DNA from: Micropterus salmoides
Lineage: Eukaryota; Chordata; Actinopteri; Centrarchiformes; Centrarchidae
Length of the DNA stretch: 64,000 nucleotides
Assembly (NCBI RefSeq): GCF_014851395.1
Contig: NW_024044681.1
Location: forward strand, 22,817,036-22,881,035
Direction of reading: 5' to 3'
The notes beneath the pieces were generated by a model, which did not search any database, had not been told where the DNA came from, and saw only the letters and a program-made list of their open reading frames with translations. The translations under genes were made by a program, and so were the position numbers. Below are positions 1 to 11,200 of the stretch, one piece after another; position 1 is the stretch's first letter, and every line of letters starts with the position of its first letter.

Positions 1-129
1 CCCAACATGATGGGAAGTAGGGAATGACTCCTATCTGCTGTCAAGGTCAGCACAGGTCAGACAGAGCCAAACAGCTGGTTGAGCCAAAACTAGGAACGCG
101 GGCTGGGGTGTGAGGCCTGGAGGTAAGAA

Positions 130-425
130 CATGCAGATCTCCTCAGAAGCTTGAGTTTTGAAGTTTTGAATTCCCTGCCACATTACAGGGAGTCAGTGTA
201 GGAAGGGTTTAATATTAGTAACTTTTGGGATGATAAAGAGGAGGCAGACTGCAGTGTTCTCTACAGTTTGGATGGGCTGCAAGGAGTTACAGAAGCCCAG
301 ATGGGAAATGATTAAAGCTTGAACAAAAAGCTTTGCTGAGTCCCTGGCGGTGTACTCAAGAATCTGATTGGACTGGTTTTGTAGATTGCAAACTTGTGGG
401 ACCAAGTCAAGACTACTGCGTGGGT
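130..425 (-). mobile_element. L2-type LINE reverse transcriptase C-terminal remnant
   Basis: The minus strand reads ARDSAKLFVQALIISHLGFC, then PIQTVENTAVCLLF, and after a stop LPV. This matches the post-catalytic region of fish L2/CR1-group LINE polymerases (pattern LLVQALVISRLDYCN, then IQNAAARLVF, then LHWLPV). Stops and substitutions show a dead copy. The flanks carry no other recognisable part. It lies in the grm5 intron that continues past the left edge, and it belongs to the same broad family as the larger copy near 18 kb. Confidence 0.7.
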
Positions 426-2101
426 CTTGCTTGACAGCTGTCTTCAGTAAATCTATGATCTACTCTCTGGTCTATTCACTAATTGAGACCACGCCAATTG
501 AGGTATAACAGGCAGTTTATTTGGTAAACGAGAAGGTTCAGGAAACGATGGAGGGGCCGAGGGGGAAGGGAAGACGGGGTTGAAGGGGGTAGGGATGAAG
601 GTGTCAAGGAGGTAGGGATGGAGGGGGTTGATCTGTGTCGTGGTGGCCCGAGGGCCATTGCAAGACATTAAGAAAATAAAATAAAATTCTGCTATGGGGC
701 CCTCCTACCTGACTCGTGAGACATGTAAACAATTTGCCATTGCTGTTACTGAGAGATGTACATCCATATTACTCAGTCTGCCCTGCTAATCAACATTATA
801 ATAGTCAATGTGAATCCAATGCTTTCCACATTGCATTAGTTTATTAGTTGTCACTTAAACTTAAACTGAGACACAGATAATTGTTGTCTCGTTTTAAAAT
901 AATGTGTACGAGGGGTGCCATCACATCCATGTCTGGACTGGTCCCATTAATGATGCTACTGGAATGCAATAAGGTCCGGCTGCGGACTGTAGCACCGCTC
1001 AGCCGATACTTCTCCTGGAATACACAAGTTTCATTTCGTGCATGCGCACGTGTATGGACACGCGACGTGGTTATCTTTTTCATGCTGCAGTTTATAAACA
1101 TCATTGCATGTCGGCGTTTATCAAACGTAATAAATACTATTTCATTCTAATGTTGTTCACAGTCTGGCAACCAACCAAGACAAAAACAGACCGCGAAGCG
1201 CTGCTCAGCTGGGTCAGCAGGACAGACAGAGAGATTCACTGCAGCTACACATGAACCTGCTCACGTCAGACTTTGAGAGGAGAGAAAACATGTTTACCTG
1301 ACTGCCGCTAACAACGTGCCCTTTCACATCAACCTGTAGTTTTGTATTGAAAGTGTAACCAGATGTTGCATATGTATTATTGCTAACTTGACTGGTCATT
1401 GCAGATGTTGCCAATTGTTGCTAACTTATCCCCGGAGCCCTACATGTCCAAAAACAACGCCAAGGTGTCTTGACAATTTTACCGGGGCATAGCACATGGA
1501 TACAGGGGCACGTGCAACAGTAAAAAGGGTGTAGTGACGCCTATAATGCATGTCTTAGATGGTGGAAGGAAACTGGAGCACCCGGGGGAAACACACGCAA
1601 ACTCCACACAGAAAATCCTGGGTTGACTGAAGTCTGAACCCAGGACCTTTTGCTGCGAGACTAGTGCTGTCCACTGGGCCACCGTGCTGCCTATTGCAGC
1701 GGAGATAAACGGGGTTTCGGGGGAGGGATGTGAGAACCAAGAGACGAGCGAGTAAGGGGTTAGACATAGGCATATATGTGCAGGACATTGGATTGGATAG
1801 GCACAGGTGGTTGAAATGAGTGAAGCACAGGTGGGTGGATTAGTGAGAGAGAGGCGTGGTCTTGTTCCTGAACCTCAGTTAAAATAACTACATTTAGTGA
1901 AGCATGAAATGAAACCATGTTTTTTTGTTGTAGATCATCATCAACAGGAACAACAGGCAATATTAGCAAAACTGAAGATGTTGCTATATGCTCTACAGCA
2001 TGCATGCAAATAAAAGGGTAGGTACAGTTATCACATGTATTGTAATTTAAATAATAAAAACGACTGTAATGTAAAATGTTGCGCATTGGAGTGGTGTGTA
2101 C
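426..2101. other. grm5 intron, mostly unique sequence
   Basis: Intronic DNA downstream of the last grm5 exon in the window. Apart from the SINE-like copy at 1535-1693 I see no gene, RNA or regulatory element. The next grm5 exon (the rest of the cysteine-rich linker) was looked for on the minus strand and is absent, so this intron crosses the window edge. Confidence 0.6.
1535..1693 (-). repeat. tRNA-headed teleost SINE-like repeat (copy 1)
   Basis: The reverse strand begins GGCAGCACGGTGGCCCAGTG and contains a B-box-like GGGTTCAGACTTC. It continues with the widespread fish phrases TGTGTGGAGTTTGCGTG and GTGCTCCAGTTTCC. The same family occurs on the plus strand at 52817-53160. It has no coding potential. 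The tRNA origin of the head is inferred from the A/B-box-like spacing. Confidence 0.65.
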
Positions 2102-2276
2102 CTTGATCTGTGCCTTCTGGCAAGGCTCAGAGCAGACTGATTGGATCACAGACATGTCACTGTTGTTACTCCAGATTTCCTCATCGTTCATCTGTAGGCC
2201 ACCCTGATCCCAGCTGCCCACATGGATATAAGCGTACTCATCCTCCCCTATTCGCTTGAAGTTCATGATTTCATAC
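2102..2276 (-). CDS. grm5: grm5 coding exon 9 (start of cysteine-rich linker)
   Basis: Residues 491-549. It encodes YEIMNFKRIGEDEYAYIHVG and ends SVCSEPCQKAQIK, the first cysteines of the linker that couples the ligand domain to the membrane helices. The acceptor is CCTCAG|G and the donor is AAG|GTACAC. The next exon is not within the window. Confidence 0.93.
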
Positions 2277-5200
2277 CTGAGGCACACATACTGTTTGCAT
2301 TACACAGCATATGCATACATTTAACACGCCTCACTATCTCTTCATTTCTCCCCTTCTTTTCTTCCTTCCCCATCATCACAATCCTTACCTGCCAGGTGAG
2401 TCTCCATTCTGGTCAAAGAGGATGGTCTCCCCAGATACACCAGTAAAGTTGGTTTTCATCAGGAATTCCAGCAGCTTGCGGCCATCAATGGGCCGCATGG
2501 ACTCACAAAGACCCTGACACCAAGGGGGGGAACAAGCACTGTCACTGCTGACACAGCCAATGTGAAAGCACACAAATGTGGCCACTGTTTATTATAGTAC
2601 CTTATATCCTGGACAGAGGGCTTCCTGCATGGCATGCAGGCCATAAGCCATTGAATATATGGCATTTATGACAAAGCCCATCTTGGTGTCTTGGGCATAC
2701 TGATGTCGCAGAGACTCTTTCCCTGTGGAGAACAGAGATCTGCTCATAAGGAGAAACCCAATCACTCGAATCTGACTTGATGCTGAAAGGTCTAGGACGT
2801 GAAAATAGACTAGGCTAGAAAGCGTGTAAAGAGGTGTGTGGAACATGATCCCTGTGTTGTACTAACAAGTGCAGGTGCGGTTGTACATGCTGCTCTCCTG
2901 CGGATGTCCCCTCAACCTGCACTGGAAGCGATGCTGCCAGAACTCAGGGAACCAGGGGTTCCTCAGGTTGGCATTAGGCTTCAGGTTCAGGTAATAATCA
3001 TCAAACCAGGTCACATAAGCCGACTTTAGCTTTATAGTGATTCCACCTGCTGCCTCCTTCTGGTAGCCATCTGTCACATCATACCTGTCCGCCCAGCCAT
3101 CACTGGACAAGGCGGTTGAAAATGGAGGAGAAAAGAGAGACAGACAAAGGTACAGCAGGTTGTTAGTCAGAGTAAGGATCAGTCCCAATTAGACTTCATA
3201 AGTTGTTGTTTTATTTATTTTCGTGGACATACACACTTATTTCTATGGAATAGTTTTCTAATTCTTACACACACCACCATTTAGTATATACAGTACATTA
3301 TACTGTATATAATTTTAGCATCTTGCTAACTGTTGCTCAATATTGCAACCCACATCAGAAGTTGACTGTTTAGACAGCAATGTCACCTCAGCAAGACATG
3401 TGGAAAGCTTATTGGACACCTGACACAATGCCAGAGAAACAAACGATTGAAATGTACACCTTATGATTGTCATTTACAGAGGCGTTTAAATAATTTATTG
3501 ATGAAACTCTTTGTGGGAAGCTTTGCTGGGAAATGAGCATGATGGACTCCCTCATAACCCTAGGGAGAGGAAGAAGGTGATAAGGAAACAAGACAGAGAA
3601 AGGGGTGGGAGAATTTATGCAGAATACGAGAGCGACCACTCACCAACACTGTGCTTATGAACTGCGGTTCTACACTGGTTCACAATTTCACCATGTGAAA
3701 CTGATTTTACTAACAGAAGGATGACAGGGTGGTTGATACTGTATCTTAAATAAATAGCCCAGCTCAGCAGTCCAGAAAGCTAATGTTAATGGTAGCAAAA
3801 GCTCATCTTAAAAAACACTTTAAAAATACGCCAGAAATCAAGGTTATAACTAAATACCGGTTTACATGTATTCATTTAGGTTTAGGGTAAAAATACCATC
3901 CAGTCCATGATTGTAGTGAATGTTTTATGTGGCCTCCTGCAAGAACTGTAGTTGGAGCTTGTAATTGCAGTATATTTTGTACCACTGTTGCACAGATTGA
4001 AAGAGACAGGTGGTGCCTCACAAAATGAACCTAATGACTTCTCTGCAGAGAGTTACAGTAGAATAAAATATTTATCATGATGACTCAAATGTTCCAACAC
4101 AGGACTCATTGGGCGATGAAAATAGAAAATATTAGCTCAAACATCCAATTTTAAGAATTGCAAAGTGAATGTTTTAAATTATGTTCATGTGCAAAGATAA
4201 ACCTCCAGGAAACAAAGGTTGATGGTGCTGGAGGATTTGGCTAGCTGGGATAAAGGAGCCTGTTATGTGTTTTCTTGCCTTTTATGTTGTATGCTTTGTT
4301 TTGCATGTATTACTTCCATGACTTTGTTTGCAAAAAAAAAGTTTGAATCTGACTTTTGATTAATTAGATCTCTGTAGGCTCATTATCTGTGAAGTCCATG
4401 GAGACACACTTGTAATGAAGAGCATATTGATTTACTTGACTTGAACAAATTTAGGAGCAAATATCTCACTGAAGATACGAGCTGTGCATTGCAGAAACAT
4501 GGTGTTTTTTGTGAACCAATCTGTCAATGCATATTTGATTATGACAAAGTCAGAGCATATTGTAATTTGGAAATCTTACATAAATGATTCATTATTCGTT
4601 CCATTCTACAGAAAGGCAGTTTGGTGCAACACCTTCTGACATTAGTTACAGAAAAGATACCTGATGCTCAATAAACACCAGACAAACACCACCAGACTGC
4701 AGGACCTGCAGACACATCTGATCCACTCTTTATTCAAAAAACCTTGTGGGCTTAGACTCGATAAGCTTTCTCATCAGTGAGCTGTTTGAAAAAGTTTCTA
4801 CTCCATCTATTGTTATCTCTCCCTCTGGACACTTGTCTGCAATCAACAAAGACAGGAGGTTGATTACACCTCCACACATGTGCATACATGTAAACACGCA
4901 CACCTCAGTGACACAAAGAAATGCACTCTTCTCTTTCTGACGGACAAAAAAAGCAGTAAGAAGTCATTTTTGAAAACTTTGCTAACAGAGCTGGAGTTAC
5001 ACAACAGTAGTGTGGGTGGTTTTTTTTTTATGATGCCTGGTTCTCTGGGTGAGGTAGGAGATCATTTCATAACACATCCTTAGAGAAGCGAGCACAGAAA
5101 TTGTACACTGGCATAAAAAAGATAGGAATGGATATGAAAAGCATGGAGGGCTTTGACTCTGGATAGTTTGAATCACTCTTGAAAGTGAGCTCTGAAACCC

Positions 5201-8200
5201 ACACATTGACCTGGGAGGGCAATATGCTGTATGCAGCACGCTGCTACACCACCTACAAGCCTGAAGACACACACAAGCACATCATGCATTTATTTCCCAG
5301 TACTGGTCAGCTTTGCAGCAAGATCTTTTCTGGATGCATACTTTAGAACTCTGTAGTGGTACAAACTTGAGGAGGGAAAGGTGTCAATTTCAAAAAATGA
5401 AACTAAACATGACAAATAAAAACTCTCCCACGGCCTAAGCAACCTTGGGTGCCATGTTTCCTTACGGCTTAGTCAGGTGCTCCAACAAGTAAATGGCAGT
5501 ATTTGAGGGAGGAAAGCAAGTTGGGGATTGTGTTGCTTTACTAACCCTAGCAACTCCAAGTTGTTGGTTGGAACACTTGTGTGAAGGGACTGCGGTACTG
5601 TACATCTCCTCTGATAAACATGACGCCACCAACAGCGAGGTCAGTGATGAGGACTGTGGAAGAGCATGCCCAGTGTAAATTGGGAGTAAAAAGGACACCA
5701 AGTTAGACTAAACTAACGAAATAGAACCGGCTTCTCTTCCGGACCTCTTCTGCTATATAAACTGACTTTTGACTGCCTCAAATTAGTAGAAAACATCAGA
5801 TTTAGTTAGCAAAACAAACCCAAGATGTGATAAATGTATTCAAATCTTTTATACTTGATGGAGATGGAAGACCTGATTGTATTAAAACAACTTTAGAATT
5901 ATTTGCGCTGATATTTTTTTGAGTGCAAGAGAGATTGTAGGTTTAATGAGTGGCACTAAATGTTTAAAAGTATTAAAAGTGTACAGCCATGCTAGCTCTT
6001 TGAGGCGCATTGTATAATTTTGTGAGGAGCAATAGAAAGCATCCTGACTGGAAACATCCCAAACTGGCATGGGATGTGCATGGCCCAGGACTGGAGGGCT
6101 CCTCAGTGGGTGATTAATACTGCTCAGTACCCATCTCCCGATTTTCAGTGATATCAGTGAGGTGAGGTGCCTACATAGAGCCCAAAGGATACTAAAGGAC
6201 AGTACCAACCCCAGCCACAGCCTGTTCACCCTGCTGCTTTCTGGGAAGAGATATAGAAGATTCTGCTGCCACACGACCAGACTGCAGAGCAGCTTTCCCC
6301 CCCAAGCTATCAGACTCTTAAACTCTAAATCATCCTCAGCACTCGTCCATTAATTATAGTTTATTTCTGTTGATTCTGTATTAATGTATATTGTCTGCTA
6401 TGTAGCAGAGGGAGCAAGGGAGCTACAAAACACAATTCCACTCTATAACTTGTTATATTATGACAATAAACCTACCTACCTACCTACCTAATTTGAGCTA
6501 CATACTCACAAGAATGCTAACATACTGATGCTTGGCAGGTAATGTTCCATCTTAGTTTTGAGCGTTAGAATAACAACATTTGCCAATTAGCACTAAACAC
6601 AAAGTACAGCTGAAGCTGACAGGGATTTCATGAGGACATAAGTTAGCGGTCAGTACATGGACAAACTAATCTTTAAACTGAATAGACTATAGTGAATCAT
6701 CGTCATGTCACTGAACAAATCAGTTGCTTTTAGCAGTGAAACTCCCACACTTAGTGACTGAGTGCAATTTAAGCTGTCATACAAAGAATGTTACTTTCTT
6801 ATTAAAAGCCTATTAAAAGACCATGAAAGCCACAGAAACAATCATAATCGGAGAGCTCTGTTGTTAATGGCAGGCTGCCAAGCCATTAACATTTTGTGCA
6901 ATGCTTGTATAGGCTACTTTTGTACTGAACTGAACGTGACAGATTTCAACTAGCAACAAACTGAACATAAGTGGGAATCTTGACTACAAATCTTTGAACT
7001 AAACTTCTGTCTGGGACCAATTTACCTGATGACAGGGCTAGACGGAAACTGAAGTGATCACCAAAGATTACAATTCATCTTGAGGAGAACATAAATGTGT
7101 ACAAGAAATATATTGTCAAACTATCCAATAGTTGCCGAGAGCCTACTTCACTCAAAACCACAGATGTCAACCTCTTTTAGTTCCTCCAAAAATGTCTACG
7201 CAAACAAGCTGAAGGCTGACAGTGGCTTGAAGACAACAGTACAAATTCATCTTAAGCAGTGCTGACAACAAAACAAAACATTATCTGCTCCCTCAGTCAC
7301 TCTCTTTCTATAAATAGAACATAAGCATTCATGCACTGCAAACATACAAAAACCTGATCCCTTAGACTGACATGAAAAGGATGGTTTCTGTTGGTAACTA
7401 ACTAGAATAATAATAAAGGTGATGAAGCCAACAAAGTGAGGTCAAAAACATGCCATTGAAGAGGGACATACTGTAACTCCTAGTAAGACCGAAACATAAA
7501 AGTGCATGCTCATGTACGATTGCATTAATGCATGTGCATCAAAAGTTGCCACCTCAACAGTATCTAAGTACACTCAACAGCAAGGAGAAACATCTTTACA
7601 AATTCACCATCAACTTAAAAATGAGCAGACCACAACAGAACTGTCTGAAAACTCTGCGTGGTAATATGGATTATAGACATGGCATTTTGCAATATGTAGT
7701 TCAAGGTTATTTTATGTTTCCTGCTGTCAGATTTGAGCGACAGCCTACATATGTGGCTCCTAATGAGGAAAGGCATTTATAGAACACCAGGGACGAGAGT
7801 GAGTCAGAGAGCTAAACCTTAAAATAAAACATGTTATTCTCGGAGAGAGTGAAACCTCCTGCTAAATCAATCCCCTCTGTCCCGCTTATTTTCTTATTTA
7901 AATTTTTCTTGATTACATACTTTTCTCTTACACCACATGCCCAGTCTTTATTTCCCAGATAGAAAATGTCCGCAGTGTTGTTATATTTTTAAGGATGGAT
8001 TAGGATTCTGCATGTTTAATCATGTTGGAAAACCATAATCACTTTATCTATTAATTTGTCTTTCTGATGTTTTAAACTGTCAACAACAAATAGAGTCACT
8101 GATGCTGACTTTATATGGCTACCAGCTTTGCCTCAATTTCATGATTGACTATGATTTTACTGTATTTCTCTATATGGATCCTCAGATTGTAGGGATTGAC

Positions 8201-11200
8201 TGTTCTGTTCAAGCACATTTTTGCAGGGTGAATATACTTAGCCATTTGAGCACTGCTGCTCCAGTAAAACATTTGCATAAATTAACCTTATTGGAATAGT
8301 AAAAAAAAGAGCAGGCTGGATTAGCCTTTCTTAATAACAACAGGTGCGTTGATACAGAGTATACCAAATATATTTTAAAAAGTACCAAGTACGTCCGATT
8401 TAAAGATAAAAAAAAATTTGCATCTTGATAGTCTCACAAAAGTTTGTCGCACCATGTCACTGTCATCTATATACAAAAAAAGCTTGTGAACAATACCTTA
8501 AATTTCCTAGGCCACCATGAAGTTGATGGATGCTATGAAGATGATAATAAGGATGATGATGAGAGGACAAAGATGGCCCCAATGACAACAAATGCATCTT
8601 GTCTGATGATGCCGGACATCTCAAGAGAGTCTGGATTGGAAATTAATGCAGAAGAAGGCGGAAATAGACAATATTTCAGTCAATTCTTTAAGCCTCTAAT
8701 AAGAAAAAAAGCCCATGGGTAAGAAATGCAGTCAGAAATTCAACATACCACAATCCAACACTCACCTTCCAACCAGCAGAAACTCTCCCACCAGGCGTTG
8801 TCGTCTCATGGCCATCAGTATGCCTCGGACTGTCATGCCCTCGCAGAAGCAGGCCACCACTCTGGCTTTGGGCAGGTGGCCTCGTAGCTTCTGCAACAGC
8901 TTATCAAATCTCTGTTCCCCTGCGTTGCTATATATCTTATCAGAATGGGCGATGCAGATCCCCTCCTTTGCTGCCATGTCTTTAAATGCCTCCATACCAC
9001 TCTCACCATAATTACCTATGGAGGGAAAACGCATGCATGCAATGGTGTTCATAAGCATACAATACTACTCACACAAAACCTGGTGTAAGCTAACAAACTG
9101 AACATATTAGCAACACAATTCTTCAACTCACCAGGACTCTTTAAAAAAGCAGTTGAGATGTGTAGACACTTGAATGCACTGTTGTAAAGCCAGCACAACA
9201 CTTGAGAATCTGGTAATTTTGTTCCCGTTATTGGAACTGTCAGGGGTTAGACTTCCCTGTTTTTGCTGGAAATGAGGTCACCTACTTTCTGCTGCTTGGC
9301 AAGTGGTATGACACTGTTTGAGGCATCCTTTTCATTACTACGTGTGAGTTTTTCTCCCAAGTGTGGCATGCCCCCTTGAGTGGCAACATAGTCTTTAATT
9401 TTTTAAACTTTGTATTTTTGTTTTTACCTCGACTGAACTTTTTGTTTATGCTGATGATACTGTCCTTTTGGTTTGCATTATAATGATTTTATTATCTTCT
9501 GTAATACGTCCCAAGGCCATTTTACCTTCTACGCGGCCAACATTGTTAATAATAATGAGTTTGTTGCCTGCAGGTATAGGCAAAATGTAATGGAAAGTAG
9601 GCTGAGTACAGTGTTTCATAACCACAACCATAACCTCTGGGGCTACAGTAAATACTGAATCTTTCTGAGGTGCATGTGCTTCTTTAAATGACACCAGTTA
9701 TGTCTGTAATGTGAAAAAATTGACATAATTTACTGGCTTATAAACCTTGTCATTAGTTTATGCAAATGCCATTCAGTGTAACAAGCAAGATGCATCTGCA
9801 TTTGACAGATAGGGTATTATATTAGTGGTGTCAGATATGTAATAAATAAATATATACGTAAATCAAGTTTATAATTACATACATAGAATAACAAATGTGC
9901 AGACATTTTGACAACATCCTATGGCCTACTGGACTTAGAAAACACTAGCAAGATAGTCTGCAACATTTTATTATAATAAATGCTACCCATGACATGAGAT
10001 TTTATCCTGGAAAAGAACATTTGACATGCAAAAGACTTTTTTTAAATCCTCCAACAGTATTTGTATGGAATAACTGGAATGATCCATTCAGGATTTATCA
10101 CTTAGAGGAATTTACTTCATAAACATATGACCTAGAGCCACTATGAGGTTGTGACAGAAACAGTAAATTGATGGGGACAGTATGAAATTTTCAGGCCTAT
10201 ATTGAGAGTGATGCCAGCACCGTGTATTTTGTTTCTGAATGGGTGGGATTAGTGCTTCACGGCTTGGATCTTTTGAAGAGGTGATAACCCTATGTGTTGA
10301 TGTTGCCTTGATGTGTACAGCAGGGGGTGGGGGTTGCTTTGAAGCAAGAGTTGGAGATCAGCCTTGTATATGCACTATAAAAAAACCTGATAGATATACT
10401 TGTGGTAACAACAAAATGACAAAATGTAAAATGTTGTGCTTGCAGCCATCCATCTACATGTCCACAAAAAACAACAATAAAGATGCTTTTTCCGCCTATT
10501 TTTTTAACACGTGTTTTTAAAATGATGGGTGATTTATACCTTAAAGCACCTTGAATATTTTTAACTACTTTTAATTATAATTCTTTAGGTAACATATAAA
10601 TAATGAAATAGCATGTAAATCTGATAATGAGCAACTGCTGTGAGAATGTGATCGCTGAAGTATCGCTGAAATCAGCGGACAGAGCGCTATGATACTCAGA
10701 GAGTTCAAAGCCCATGGCAGATGTTCCCTGGGAAGCTTTGCCAATGATGAACAGGATTATAGAGAATATATAATCACAGCTAATTTCATCTCAATTTCAT
10801 ATTCATGCCATAGTTATAACGGTCTCCACTGAATAGGAAGTGGAGTGACTCTATGCATTATATGTGAATGTGTTTGTGTGAAGTTGTAGGCTTCTTTTGG
10901 CTCCAGTGTGCTGGCTGCAGGAGGCTATTTGCACTCAAATAATTGTATCAGTAGGTAAAAGTACAATGCTTCTCTATAATGCTCATTTAGACAGAAAACT
11001 CAAAAACTACCGAAACTAAGAACTGAAACAGAGAGAACAGAATCAGTCACTGCCTACGATAATGCAGATACATGTATTTCTGACCCAATGTACTGTAAAA
11101 GGAGAATATTGCAAGCTTCAAAAAGATACAATTTAGTTTTGAACTATTGTACTAGACTACAATAGACTGTACAGATTAGACTGTGTAAAGGATATACAGA

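Noticed and set aside
844..1150. Overlapping opposite-strand open frames of 86-89 codons
   Set aside because: No family resemblance, no splice context in frame with grm5, and ordinary intronic composition.
8444..8722. 92-codon plus-strand open frame with an acidic stretch
   Set aside because: The acidic stretch comes from GATGATGA triplet repeats within a grm5 intron. There is no supporting gene structure.
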